Assembly: GCA_028716485.1 (NCBI GenBank)
Contig: JAQUPS010000001.1
Location: 75,935 to 123,081 of the forward strand
Direction of reading: 5' to 3'
DNA length: 47,147 nucleotides
Source: Patescibacteria group bacterium
Lineage (GTDB): Bacteria > Patescibacteriota > Patescibacteriia > Patescibacteriales > WJLG01
In this document: positions 32,530 to 40,473 of the stretch, one piece after another
Position numbering within the stretch: the first letter of the stretch is position 1
Layout of the letters: every line of letters starts with the position of its first letter
Notes under the pieces: model-generated
The model's input: the letters and a program-made list of their open reading frames with translations, nothing else
What the model was told of the DNA's origin: nothing
Database searches by the model: none
Made by a program: the position numbers and the translations under genes

Positions 32530-33573
32530 ATGGAAATAGCGCGATTAAAAGAAAAATTCGGCGCCGCTTATGAAAAGATCCTGACGGCGGAAAATATCCT
32601 ATTGGTCACCCATGAGCGGCCGGACGGCGACGGCTTAGCAACACTTTGCGCGCTCTCGGTTTTTCTTGATAGTCTGGAAAAAAATCAAACCATTTTTTGC
32701 GCCGACGCTCCGCCGGATTTTTTTTCTTATCTTCCCAATATAAACAAGTTAATTTCGGGCAACCTTCCAATGGCGGAGCCAAAAACCCGCCCCGTCCCGC
32801 CAGGGGCGATCCACCCCTCCCAAGAGGGGAATAATTTTTCCGCTTTTGATCTGATTATCGTGCTGGACTGCGGCAGTCTTTCCCGAACCAAGCTGGCGGA
32901 GGAAATAATCGGCCGGAATAAAAATCAATTTGTCATCGAATTCGACCATCATCCCAAAACCGAAGATTATTCGGATTTGGAAATCCGCGCGCCGCTTTCT
33001 TCCGCCGCCGAAGTGCTTTATTATTTTTTTCACTTTAATCGCTTGCCGTTTTCCAAAGATATCGCCGACTGCCTGCTGACCGGAATCATGACCGACACCG
33101 GCAATCTGCTCTTCGGCGCCGTCACGCCGCAAACGATCGAAATCACTTCGATAATGATTATTAACGGCGCGACCCTCCCCAAAATCACCCGCCGCACTTC
33201 GCAGAATAAAAGCCTGGCGGCGATGAAAGCCTGGGGCAAAATTTTGGATAACTTAAAATTAAATAAAAAATATAATATCGCCTATTCGGTTTTAACTTTT
33301 GCCGAAATTGCCAATCTTAAAAAAGAATTCGGCGGCGAAAATTTATTCGACGCGGCCACCGATATTTTAAACAATATCGAAGGCGTCAAGGCGGTAATAT
33401 TTTTGCGCGAAGAAGAACCGGGAAAAATCCGCGGCAGCCTGCGCACCAAAGATTCGGCAGTCAATGTCGCCCGCCTCGCGACTTATCTGGGCGGCGGCGG
33501 CCACCCCAAGGCCGCGGCCTTCCGCTTTCCGGGCAGCATCATCAAAACCGAAACCGGCTGGAAAATAGTATAA
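32530..33573 (+). CDS. nrnA: DHH/DHHA1 phosphoesterase, NrnA-like (oligoribonuclease / pAp phosphatase)
   Basis: Mn-dependent phosphoesterase expected to degrade nano-RNA or dephosphorylate pAp. 347 residues. DHH-family motifs: THERPDGDG (27-35), VLDCGS (111-116), EFDHHP and GIMTDTGNLLFG; DHHA1 glycine loop LGGGGHPKAAAF near the C-terminus. Residues 84-102 (TRPVPPGAIHPSQEGN and neighbours) are the in-frame translation of a twin-hairpin repeat and interrupt the region before VLDCGS. All catalytic motifs survive, so the enzyme is likely active. No clear Shine-Dalgarno. Confidence 0.9.
   Translation: MEIARLKEKFGAAYEKILTAENILLVTHERPDGDGLATLCALSVFLDSLEKNQTIFCADAPPDFFSYLPNINKLISGNLPMAEPKTRPVPPGAIHPSQEGNNFSAFDLIIVLDCGSLSRTKLAEEIIGRNKNQFVIEFDHHPKTEDYSDLEIRAPLSSAAEVLYYFFHFNRLPFSKDIADCLLTGIMTDTGNLLFGAVTPQTIEITSIMIINGATLPKITRRTSQNKSLAAMKAWGKILDNLKLNKKYNIAYSVLTFAEIANLKKEFGGENLFDAATDILNNIEGVKAVIFLREEEPGKIRGSLRTKDSAVNVARLATYLGGGGHPKAAAFRFPGSIIKTETGWKIV
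32786..32830 (+). repeat. Twin-hairpin element, copy 3 (inside the NrnA-like gene)
   Basis: CCCGCCCCGTCCCGCCAGGG, then GCGATCCACCCCTC, CCAA and GAGGGGA. It matches the intergenic copies in order and spacing but is fully translated without stop. Confidence 0.85.
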
Positions 33574-33596
33574 AATATTTCAAGTTTTATAAAATC

Positions 33597-33624
33597 TTGA
33601 CTTTTTTATTAACAGGCCTAAACT
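33597..33624 (+). promoter_or_regulatory. Possible promoter of the small membrane protein gene
   Basis: TTGACT, 16-bp spacer, TAAACT; modest match. Confidence 0.45.
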
Positions 33625-33657
33625 TAACTCTAAACCGTTTTATCAAGGGAGGAGTTG

Positions 33658-33951
33658 ATGAAAAAATTAATTTACGTCCTTTTAGCAATTATTTTAGTTG
33701 CCGGATTGTCTGTTTTGGGCGGCTACTGCGGCCGGGAAATTGCCGATAATCCTTTAAATTATTGGCGATACCCCCGGCTATTCACGATTATCGACGGAGT
33801 CTGGGGCGGTTTCTGCCTGGCGCTGGCATTAATTATTTGCATCAGATATCCGGTAATGTTTGCCGTAATATACGTAATCGGCCCCTTGCTCTTTTTTTTC
33901 GGAGTCATCGTCATCGACGACACATTCGTCCATGCGTTAGGACGCCCATAA
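33658..33951 (+). CDS. Small membrane protein, 97 aa
   Basis: Three hydrophobic stretches: VLLAIILVAGLSVLGGYCG, VWGGFCLALALIICI and VMFAVIYVIGPLLFFFGVIV. No family recognised. The start is the ATG at 33658, since GGGAGG stands 5 bp upstream; a TTG just before it would touch the ribosome-binding site. Single-gene unit with its own terminator. Confidence 0.75.
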   Translation: MKKLIYVLLAIILVAGLSVLGGYCGREIADNPLNYWRYPRLFTIIDGVWGGFCLALALIICIRYPVMFAVIYVIGPLLFFFGVIVIDDTFVHALGRP

Positions 33952-33956
33952 AAAAC

Positions 33957-33987
33957 ACTCGCCTTTCCTGCAAAGGCGAGATTTTTT
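33957..33987 (+). terminator. Terminator after the small membrane protein gene
   Basis: CTCGCCTTT/AAAGGCGAG stem with 5-nt loop, then a T-run; an A-run on the other side lets it work for trmD too. Confidence 0.88.
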
Positions 33988-34020
33988 TACTCAGCTGATA
34001 AATTTATTTTCCCAAAAACC

Positions 34021-34683
34021 CTAAGTTGACGGCGAGCGCTTACTCCGCCATTCGGCGATTTTTTTATGATCACCGGACAAAAGCACTTCCGGAACTTTAT
34101 ATTTCTTCTTGCCGATTTTTAAAACTTCCGGCCGGGTGTATTGCGGATATTCCAAAACTCCTTCCTTGGAATGAGATTCGGAAATGGCGCTCTCGGCATT
34201 GCCCAAGACGCCGGGCAGAAGACGGGTGATAGAATCAATCATCACGGCCGCGCCCAATTCCCCGCCGGTTAAAACATAATCGCCGATGGAAATCTCCTCA
34301 TCAACAAAATTCAAAACTCTTTCATCAACTCCTTCGTATCTTCCGCAAACGAAAATTATTTCATCAAGTTTAGAATATTCCCTCGCCATTTTCTGCGTCC
34401 ACTTTTTTCCCTTGGCTGACAACAAAACAATTTTTGCTTTCTTAACTCTTCCCTTTATTTTTAATTGTTTTAGGGCTTTATAGATCGGTTCAGCTTTCAT
34501 TATCATTCCGGCACCACCACCATACGGTGAATCATCAACACTACGGTGCTTATCATTCGTCCAATCGCGCAGATTATGCGTTTTTATTCTAACAATCTTT
34601 TTTCCGATCGCGCGCTTAATCATCCCCTCATTGAGATAGGAATCGAGTATTTCAGGGAAAATCGTGATGATATTAAAAAGCAT
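34021..34683 (-). CDS. trmD: tRNA (guanine-N1)-methyltransferase
   Basis: Adds the m1G37 methyl group next to the anticodon of a subset of tRNAs, using SAM. 220 residues. FNIITIFPEILDSYLNEGMI opens the protein as in all TrmD; YGGGAGMIMK, LLSAKGKKWTQ, FVCGRYEGVDERV and SIGDYVLTGGELGAAVMIDS make up the knotted SAM site. No Shine-Dalgarno visible. It stands alone here and not in the usual rpsP-rimM-trmD-rplS order. Confidence 0.97.
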   Translation of the reverse strand: MLFNIITIFPEILDSYLNEGMIKRAIGKKIVRIKTHNLRDWTNDKHRSVDDSPYGGGAGMIMKAEPIYKALKQLKIKGRVKKAKIVLLSAKGKKWTQKMAREYSKLDEIIFVCGRYEGVDERVLNFVDEEISIGDYVLTGGELGAAVMIDSITRLLPGVLGNAESAISESHSKEGVLEYPQYTRPEVLKIGKKKYKVPEVLLSGDHKKIAEWRSKRSPST

Positions 34684-34757
34684 TATTGGCTAATTAGTCG
34701 ATTAGATGCTTGGTTGCTAATTTATATTCAGACAAAAAATAAATAAATTTTCCTTGC

Positions 34758-34923
34758 AGCGAGCATTGAAAAATTTCCGTAATCACACAGCGTTGAAACC
34801 GTGCAAAATCGCGTTGTCCGAAGCCCCGTTTCATTATTATAATTTTAATAAATAAAGACGGGGCAAGTATAGCGATTTTACTAGGTTTCTTAGCGGAGTG
34901 ATAGGAAATTTTTCCTGCTCGCG
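34758..34923. repeat. Long imperfect palindrome between trmD and ftsH
   Basis: The left arm (34758-34829) and right arm (34858-34923) are reverse complements through the blocks GCGAGCA, GAAAAATTTCC, ATCAC, GAAACC, AAAATCGC and GCCCCGT, with indels between them and a 28-bp AT-rich centre. Same architecture as 15637-15796 but unrelated in sequence. Reading frames through it are not convincing genes. Confidence 0.75.
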
Positions 34924-34925
34924 AT

Positions 34926-34958
34926 TTTTGCGCCACTTTTTCTAAAAAAGTGGCAAAA
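34926..34958. terminator. Bidirectional hairpin next to the long palindrome
   Basis: GCCACTTTTT/AAAAAGTGGC with a 3-nt loop, flanked by TTTTG and CAAAA. It would act as a terminator in either direction; it lies 3' of ftsH on the minus strand. Confidence 0.7.
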
Positions 34959-34984
34959 GATGTTTGAAAATAATGTCGGGATTG

Positions 34985-35031
34985 CACACTCCCCGTCTCG
35001 CACGGCGCGAGCCACCCCTCTCAAGAGGGGA
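34985..35031 (+). repeat. Twin-hairpin element, copy 4 (3' of ftsH)
   Basis: CACACTCCCCG, hairpin CTCGCACGGCGCGAG, then CCACCCCTCTCAAGAGGGGA. It ends 6 bp past the ftsH stop codon. Orientation is opposite to copy 5 at the other end of ftsH. Confidence 0.85.
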
Positions 35032-35037
35032 TTCTTT

Positions 35038-36867
35038 TTATTTCTTTCCCACTATCGCTTCAAATTCGTCCTTCTCCATCGTTTCTTTAATCATCAGAGC
35101 CGAGACGATCTTTTCCAGGTCGGCTTTTTTGTTATTGAGAATATCGACGGCGGTCTTGACCGCTTCATCGAATAATTTTCCGACTTCCGCGTCAATCGAT
35201 TCGGAAGTCTTTTCGCTGTAGTCGCGGCCCTCGCGCATTTCCCGACCCAAGAAAACTAATTCGTCCGAAGTGCCGAAAGTGCGAAGCGGCAATTTGTCGC
35301 TCATGCCGTATTCAGTAACAATCGACTTGGCCAAGTCAGTGGCAACGCGCAAATCCGAAGACGCGCCGGTGGTGACATCGTTAAAAATGATTTTTTCCGC
35401 CATCCGTCCGGCAACCAAGACGGCCAGTTCTTCGATAAATTCTTCCTTGGAATGCAGGCGGCGGTCTTCGATCGGCGTCTTCAAAGTATAACCGGCGGCG
35501 CGGCCGCGGGAGATGATGGAAATCTTCTGCACCGGATCGATATTTTTCAAATTGTGCGCGACCAAAGCATGGCCGGCTTCGTGATAAGCGGTGATTTTCT
35601 TTTCGCGGTCGGTGATGACGCGGCTCTTTCTTTCCGGGCCGATCATCACTTTCTCGATTGAATCGAAAATAGTCTGCATCTTGATTTCTTTTTCATTCAG
35701 TTTGGCCGTGGCGATTGCCGCTTCGTTCAATAAATTCGCCAAGTCCGCGCCGGAAAATCCGGAGGTGCGCTCGGCGATCTTTTTCAAATCAACATCGGCT
35801 GACAACGGCTTCTTTTCGGAATGAACTTTCAAAATAGCTTCTCGTTCTTTCAAATCGGGAATTTCCAAAACCACTTGGCGGTCAAATCTTCCCGGCCGCA
35901 ATAAAGCCGGATCCAAAACATCGGGGCGATTGGTCGCGGCAATGACGATTATTTCCGTCTCGCCGTCAAAGCCGTCCATCTCCACTAAAATCTGATTTAA
36001 AGTCTGCTCGCGCTCGTCGTGCGAACCGCCCAAACCGGCGCCGCGCCTTCTGCCGACCGCGTCGATTTCATCGATAAAAATTATGCAAGGCGCGGTTTTT
36101 TTGGCGCGATTGAATAAATCACGCACGCGGGAAGCGCCGACGCCGACAAACATTTCCACGAATTCCGAGCCGGAAATATGGAAGAATGGCACATTAGCTT
36201 CGCCGGCCACGGCTCGCGCCATCAAAGTTTTGCCGGTGCCGGGCGCGCCGAGCAGCAAGAATCCGCGCGGAATTCGCGCCCCGATTTCGCGAAATTTTTT
36301 GGGAAATTTCAAAAATTCGATCACCTCTTTCAATTCTTCCTTAGCTTCTTCCGAACCGGCCACATCCTTAAAAGTTGTTTTATTTTTGGCGTCCTCGCGG
36401 AATTCCTTGGCGCCCGACTGCCCGAACATCATCGCCTTGGCATTGGCTCCGGCCACCGACCGCATCATAAAATAAATCAAGAAGCCGATAATCAGAGTCG
36501 GCAGGACGATCGGCAGAATAACCGACAGCCAATAATTAGAGCCTGAATTATTCTTGACCGTGATATTTATCTTTTCAATCTTGTCCGGTGTTACGCCGTA
36601 ATTTTTAAGTAAATCCGACAAAGATTCGTTATCTTCTTTCTGGATGATTTTCACTGATTTGTCGTTAAGCGTTTCAGTCAATTTCGCGCCCTCAACAACA
36701 ATCGATGCCACGTTTCCGTTATTGATATCTTGCACCAGAGTGCCGATATCCGAATTGGCGCTCTTCGGTTTTCCGGTGAGCGTTCCGCCGCCGAACAAGC
36801 TGAAAATCCCGGCCAGAAGCAGAAAAACCGCGAAAAAAATGATAAAATTCTTAATTAAATTCTTCAT
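35038..36867 (-). CDS. ftsH: ATP-dependent zinc metalloprotease FtsH
   Basis: Membrane-bound AAA+ protease for quality control of membrane and regulatory proteins. 609 residues. Two transmembrane helices (about 7-25 and 112-134) flank a small extracytoplasmic domain; AAA+ Walker A GAPGTGKT (207-214), Walker [34 protein letters not shown]; zinc site HEAGH (429-433). Both ends of the gene carry a twin-hairpin element: one 3' of the stop, one ending 10 bp 5' of the ATG. Confidence 0.98.
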   Translation of the reverse strand: MKNLIKNFIIFFAVFLLLAGIFSLFGGGTLTGKPKSANSDIGTLVQDINNGNVASIVVEGAKLTETLNDKSVKIIQKEDNESLSDLLKNYGVTPDKIEKINITVKNNSGSNYWLSVILPIVLPTLIIGFLIYFMMRSVAGANAKAMMFGQSGAKEFREDAKNKTTFKDVAGSEEAKEELKEVIEFLKFPKKFREIGARIPRGFLLLGAPGTGKTLMARAVAGEANVPFFHISGSEFVEMFVGVGASRVRDLFNRAKKTAPCIIFIDEIDAVGRRRGAGLGGSHDEREQTLNQILVEMDGFDGETEIIVIAATNRPDVLDPALLRPGRFDRQVVLEIPDLKEREAILKVHSEKKPLSADVDLKKIAERTSGFSGADLANLLNEAAIATAKLNEKEIKMQTIFDSIEKVMIGPERKSRVITDREKKITAYHEAGHALVAHNLKNIDPVQKISIISRGRAAGYTLKTPIEDRRLHSKEEFIEELAVLVAGRMAEKIIFNDVTTGASSDLRVATDLAKSIVTEYGMSDKLPLRTFGTSDELVFLGREMREGRDYSEKTSESIDAEVGKLFDEAVKTAVDILNNKKADLEKIVSALMIKETMEKDEFEAIVGKK

Positions 36868-36876
36868 AGTTTATAT

Positions 36877-36921
36877 TCCCCTCTTAGGAGGGGTGGCCGC
36901 GCCTCGCGGACGGGGTGGGTT
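36877..36921 (-). repeat. Twin-hairpin element, copy 5 (5' of ftsH)
   Basis: On the minus strand CCCACCCCGTCC, hairpin CCGCGAGGCGCGG, then CCACCCCTCCTAAGAGGGGA. It has the same orientation and distance to the start codon as the copy in front of infB; AGAGGGGA is the only purine-rich candidate ribosome-binding sequence for ftsH. Confidence 0.85.
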
Positions 36922-37007
36922 TACGTTGAATCCCAGCGAGACGAGACTATAAATAGTTAGTTAACTTGCGCTCATATCATAACAAAAATAAGGGTTTTGT
37001 CAAAGAT

Positions 37008-37042
37008 TCGTATCTCGTATTTTGTATTTGGTATTTCGTATA
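37008..37042. repeat. Heptanucleotide array TCGTATT-type
   Basis: Five units: TCGTATC, TCGTATT, TTGTATT, TGGTATT, TCGTATA. No inverted partner. It lies between twin-hairpin copy 5 and the GTCATCCTGAG element in a 393-bp spacer made almost entirely of repeats. Confidence 0.85.
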
Positions 37043-37089
37043 GTTTGGCTTTAACCGAATCTCGCCAAGCGAACTTCACCTTTATTTTT

Positions 37090-37201
37090 GTCATCCTGAG
37101 TCGAAAGCCGCCTCGGCTGAAGACGAAGGATCTGTCTCTTCCTATTTTCAAGTTCTTGGTTACCGGAATAACCGGATCCTTCGCGTGGCGCTCAGGATGA
37201 C
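37090..37201. repeat. 112-bp element with GTCATCCTGAG / CTCAGGATGAC ends
   Basis: Inverted termini GTCATCCTGAG...CTCAGGATGAC, second-level match GAAGGATC/GGATCCTTC inside, flanked by T-rich and A-rich sequence. No coding capacity. Confidence 0.85.
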
Positions 37202-37260
37202 AAAAAAAGAAAACTCGGCAATCAGCGCCGAGCCTTCTTTAATTCTATATTGAGAAACTA

Positions 37261-38490
37261 TTATTCTTTTTCTTCCTTTTTAGTTTTCTTGACTTTTTTC
37301 GGCTTGGATTCTTTTTCCTCTTCTTTCTTTTCTGATTTTTCTTCCGCCTTTTCTTCCTTCACTTCTTCTTTTTTTTCAGTTTTGGCTTTCTTGCCGCCTT
37401 CTTTGACAACATGCAAACCAAGGCGATGCTCTTTCGGTTCGATGGAAGTGATTTCAAAATCCATCACCGTGCCGGACTTGTAAAGATCTTCGATCTTGAC
37501 GCCCGAACCCAGGCCGAGCTGGGAGATATGCGCCAGGCCGTGGATGAGCTCGTCGAGCTCGACGAACAAACCGAACGGATTGACTTTGAGGATCTTGCCC
37601 TTGACGATCTGGCCGATCTTGTATTTTTCGCCCACACCGGCCCAGGGATCAGCCAATAATTTTTTGGCGGATAAGAAAATCTTCGAGCCGTTGATGTTGA
37701 TGATTTCCGCCTTGATCGAATCGCCGACCTTGTATAAATCGCCCGGATTGTCGATGCGCTTCCAGGCCAATTCGGAAATATGGATCAACCCTTCCATATT
37801 ATCGCCGAAAGAAACAAAGACGCCAAAATCAGTGACGGCCGTAACTTCGCCATCCACCACCGCGCCGACCTGATATTTGCTGATGACGTCTTTCTGGTTT
37901 TCGCTCCAAGCTTCTTTTTCGGAGAAAATAATCTTGTTTTCGTTTTCATCCAAGGTCATCACTTTCACTTCCATGTCCATGCCGACGAAAGATTTCAGTT
38001 TTTCCAGAATCTTGGATTTGTCGCCGCCCGAAACGCGGGGATAATTTTCCGGAGCCAATTGCGAAACCGGCAAGAAGCCGGAAATCTGGCGGAAGCGCAC
38101 GAGCACGCCGCCCTTGTTGCCGTCGATGACTTTGACTTTGACGGTTTTCTTATCTTGATAAGCTTCGCGCAAAGTGTCCCAGGCTTTTTCCTGGCCGGCG
38201 ATGCGGAAAGACAATTCCAGTTCGCCGTGTTCGTTTTCCAAATCAACCACCGTGGCGTCGACTTCATCGCCCGGCTTCAGGTTGGCGTATTCATCGGCCT
38301 CGCCGTAAAGTTCCGGCCCGCGGACTACGCCGACCAAAATCCCGCCGATATCCAGACGGACTTCGGCTTTCGAGGCGGCCAGCACCGTGCCGCGGACTGC
38401 TTCGCCCTGAGCCGGCACAACCAATTTATCTTTCTCCAAAAGCTTGGCAAACTGCTCCTGCTCCGGAGTCAGATTTTTCTTTTCTTCCAT
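37261..38490 (-). CDS. rpsA: 30S ribosomal protein S1 (four S1 domains)
   Basis: mRNA-binding ribosomal protein, 409 residues. Four OB-fold S1 domains are readable, at about 23-95, 110-185, 200-270 and 285-360 (e.g. GDEVDATVVDLENEHGELEL; GAVVDGEVTAVTDFGVFVSF; GQIVKGKILKVNPFGLFVEL). The last 45 residues are a Lys/Glu-rich low-complexity tail. Six domains are usual in E. coli, four in many other bacteria. Weak Shine-Dalgarno sequences in this window make S1-type mRNA binding relevant. No promoter could be assigned with confidence. Confidence 0.93.
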   Translation of the reverse strand: MEEKKNLTPEQEQFAKLLEKDKLVVPAQGEAVRGTVLAASKAEVRLDIGGILVGVVRGPELYGEADEYANLKPGDEVDATVVDLENEHGELELSFRIAGQEKAWDTLREAYQDKKTVKVKVIDGNKGGVLVRFRQISGFLPVSQLAPENYPRVSGGDKSKILEKLKSFVGMDMEVKVMTLDENENKIIFSEKEAWSENQKDVISKYQVGAVVDGEVTAVTDFGVFVSFGDNMEGLIHISELAWKRIDNPGDLYKVGDSIKAEIININGSKIFLSAKKLLADPWAGVGEKYKIGQIVKGKILKVNPFGLFVELDELIHGLAHISQLGLGSGVKIEDLYKSGTVMDFEITSIEPKEHRLGLHVVKEGGKKAKTEKKEEVKEEKAEEKSEKKEEEKESKPKKVKKTKKEEKE

Positions 38491-38702
38491 ATATTTATAA
38501 TTTTAAAATATAAATTTTAAATTTTAAAATAATTTTGCCTGAATTTTTACAATAAAAAACAGACATTAACCTTCTTTTTCGTTTTAAAAACGATAGAAAG
38601 CCCCCTGACCACCTTAAATCAAGGGTTTTGTTATAGGTGATAACAATTATAAATAACTATCCACAGATTACAGGAAATAAATATTTCCGTCAAGATAGGC
38701 CA
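38491..38702. other. rpsA-queA spacer
   Basis: Directly upstream of rpsA the sequence is A/T-only; further on there is a self-complementary CGTTTTAAAAACG (38580-38592) and a CTATCCACA that resembles one DnaA box. I see no gene and no clear terminator. Confidence 0.4.
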
Positions 38703-38779
38703 TAATGCTTAAATGCTAAATGATGAATGATAAATTTTTTAAGATAAATTTAGTATTTAGCATTCATCATTTATCATTT
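38703..38779. repeat. Inverted pair of heptanucleotide arrays overlapping the queA stop
   Basis: Left: TAATGCT, TAAATGC, TAAATGA, TGAATGA, TAAATTT (38703-38737). Right: TAAATTT, AGTATTT, AGCATTC, ATCATTT, ATCATTT (38745-38779). The queA stop codon and the codon before it are made of the last unit. The arrays form a stem of about 30 bp with a 7-nt centre. Confidence 0.9.
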
Positions 38780-39940
38780 TATCAGCATTGCATCTCCATA
38801 CGAATAAAACTGGTATTTCTTCTTAATCGCTTCAGTATAAGCGCGGTCAATATTTTTTTTGCCGGCCAGCGCCGAGACCAGCATTAATAAAGTTGATTTG
38901 GGCAGATGAAAATTTGTGATCATCGCGTCAACAATCTTAAATTTATAGCCGGGATAAATAAAAATATCAACCCACGATTTAAAATCCTTTCCGGCCGACG
39001 GCAAATTTTTCCAGCAAGCTTCCAGGCTTCGGCAAGAAGTTGTTCCCACGGCAATTATTCGTCCTTTATTCTTTTTATTTCTTAATTCTTCTTTCTTAAT
39101 TCTTAATTGATTAATCGCTCTGCGATTAATTTCCACCCATTCCGCGTGCATCTTATGCTCTAAGATATTTTCCGTCTTGACCGGCGCAAAAGTTCCCATC
39201 CCGACATAAAGCGTGATTTCCAAGATTTTCACGCCTTTTTTCTTAATTTTCTTCAAAAGCTCCGGCGTAAAATGCAGACCGGCCGTCGGCGCCGCCACGC
39301 TCCCGGTCTTTTTATCATCAGCATAAATCGTTTGGTATCTTGATTTATCAAAATTATTTTTTCTTTTTTCTTTTTTATTTTTTATTTGCTTTAAGATATA
39401 CGGCGGCAGCGGCACTTCGCCGATTTTTTCAATCATCTTCATTAGCGCCACGCCGGATTTATTAAATTTCAAATCCCACGTCCCGTCGTGATTATTTTTC
39501 AAAATTTTCGCGGACAACTCCCCCTTTTTTGTCATCCCGAGCCCTGCCGAGGGATCCCTTTCCTGCTCGTCAAAAGCGATTTCTCCACTCGCGCGCGGCG
39601 CACTCGGTCGAAATGACAAAACTAATCCTTCTTTTACTTTCCCGCCCAAAAGACATTGCCAAGTATTCGCGCTTAATTTCTTATGCAACAAAACTTCTAC
39701 CTTCCCGCCGGTTTCTTTCTTCTTCGCCCAGAGCCGCGCCGGGATCACCTTGGAATTATTCAAAACCAAAACATCGCCCGCATGCAAATAGTCGATGATG
39801 TCATAAAAATGCTTATGCTCTATTTTGCCGGTCTTCTTATCCAGCACTAAAAGCCGCGAACTGTCTCGCGGCTCGGCCGGCTTAGTGGCAATCAAATCGT
39901 CCGGCAAATTGAAATCAAAATCCCTTAACCTATATTTCAT
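38774..39940 (-). CDS. queA: S-adenosylmethionine:tRNA ribosyltransferase-isomerase
   Basis: Makes epoxyqueuosine on tRNA from preQ1 and SAM. 388 residues, about 40 longer than usual. Core motifs are intact: DLIATKPAEPRDSSRLLVLD, VLNNSKVIPARLW, SVAAPTAGLHFT, TLYVGMGTFAPV, ITNFHLPKSTLLMLVSA. The extra length is repeat-derived: residues 108-137 come from a GTCATCC-type element, and 184-196 (IKNKKEKRKNN) and 276-292 (NQLRIKKEELRNKK) come from heptamer arrays. The stop lies in a further array. Its ATG overlaps the stop of the acetyltransferase gene (ATGA), so the two are translationally coupled. Confidence 0.95.
   Translation of the reverse strand: MKYRLRDFDFNLPDDLIATKPAEPRDSSRLLVLDKKTGKIEHKHFYDIIDYLHAGDVLVLNNSKVIPARLWAKKKETGGKVEVLLHKKLSANTWQCLLGGKVKEGLVLSFRPSAPRASGEIAFDEQERDPSAGLGMTKKGELSAKILKNNHDGTWDLKFNKSGVALMKMIEKIGEVPLPPYILKQIKNKKEKRKNNFDKSRYQTIYADDKKTGSVAAPTAGLHFTPELLKKIKKKGVKILEITLYVGMGTFAPVKTENILEHKMHAEWVEINRRAINQLRIKKEELRNKKNKGRIIAVGTTSCRSLEACWKNLPSAGKDFKSWVDIFIYPGYKFKIVDAMITNFHLPKSTLLMLVSALAGKKNIDRAYTEAIKKKYQFYSYGDAMLIK
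39064..39115. repeat. Heptanucleotide array inside queA (CTTAATT-type)
   Basis: CTTAATT, CTTCTTT, CTTAATT, CTTAATT, GATTAAT at 39081-39115, preceded by CTTTATT. Translated on the minus strand as a Lys/Glu/Arg-rich stretch just before GRIIAVGTTS. Confidence 0.8.
39354..39388. repeat. Heptanucleotide array inside queA (TTCTTTT-type)
   Basis: TTATTTT, TTCTTTT, TTCTTTT, TTATTTT, TTATTTG. Translated on the minus strand as IKNKKEKRKNN, an insertion before SRYQTIYA. Confidence 0.75.
39531..39617. repeat. GTCATCC-type element inside queA
   Basis: Left end GTCATCCCGAGCCC, right end reads TCGAAATGAC, with CGCGCGCGGCGC in between; about 87 bp, a multiple of three. Read in frame on the minus strand as part of queA (residues 108-137). 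Confidence 0.85.
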
Positions 39941-40470
39941 TTTTTATATTCCTCTTTAAGCAATCCAAACATTAGCACGTCATGTATTTTTCCCATTTTA
40001 TATTCATGCCGGCGCAAAATTCCTTCCAATTTAAAACCGTGTTTTTCCAAAATTCTTATCGAACCGATATTAGGTTTCATAACTTTGGCGTAGATTCGAT
40101 TTAATTTCAATTTTTCAAAGCCAAAATTTAACATTATTGCCGCCGCCTCGCTGGTAATTCCCCTGCTCCAATGTTTTCTGCCCAGCCAATAACCAATTTC
40201 GGCAATTTTCGCTTTCTTATCTTTTATCCGCAACGCGGCCATACCGATAATCTCACCACTCTCGGAATCGGCCATGCCAAGGTCGTAAGATTCCCCGATC
40301 TTTAAATTTTTACAAGTTTTTTTAATGAATGATTGCGCTATTTTTAAAGTATAAGGATATGGCACAGTAGTATAGCGGCAAATCATTCGGTCATTGGCAT
40401 ATTTAAAAAGCGACTTATCGTCGTTCTTTTTCAGTTGGCGCAAATTTATTTTTTTACCTTTAATAAGCAT
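39937..40470 (-). CDS. GNAT-family acetyltransferase (RimJ/RimL-like)
   Basis: 177 residues, N-acetyltransferase that moves acetyl from acetyl-CoA to an amino group; substrate unknown. INLRQLKKND opening, IGYWLGRKHWSRGITSEAA (CoA-binding loop region) and the typical C-terminal NIGSIRILEKHGFKLEGILR are those of the RimJ/RimL group. It begins 3 bp after ruvB and ends in a 4-bp overlap with queA, so ruvB-GNAT-queA form one unit. An AGGAG directly abuts the ATG (zero spacing), too close for normal use; reinitiation after ruvB is more likely. It ends in TGA, showing that UGA is a stop in this organism. Confidence 0.9.
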   Translation of the reverse strand: MLIKGKKINLRQLKKNDDKSLFKYANDRMICRYTTVPYPYTLKIAQSFIKKTCKNLKIGESYDLGMADSESGEIIGMAALRIKDKKAKIAEIGYWLGRKHWSRGITSEAAAIMLNFGFEKLKLNRIYAKVMKPNIGSIRILEKHGFKLEGILRRHEYKMGKIHDVLMFGLLKEEYKK

Positions 40471-40473
40471 CTC

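Noticed and set aside
34694-34987. 97-codon frame on the minus strand between ftsH and trmD
   Set aside because: It runs straight through the long palindrome and the bidirectional hairpin; its sequence mirrors the palindrome, there is no ribosome-binding site, and no protein family is recognisable.
38655-38675. DnaA-box-like CTATCCACA near the rpsA-queA spacer as a hint of an origin
   Set aside because: Only one box with a mismatch, no cluster, no dnaA or dnaN neighbour.
39937-39940. Possible UGA recoding, as in some related phyla
   Set aside because: The acetyltransferase gene ends in TGA at the natural end of the GNAT fold and overlaps the queA ATG; other genes also end in frame without internal TGA.
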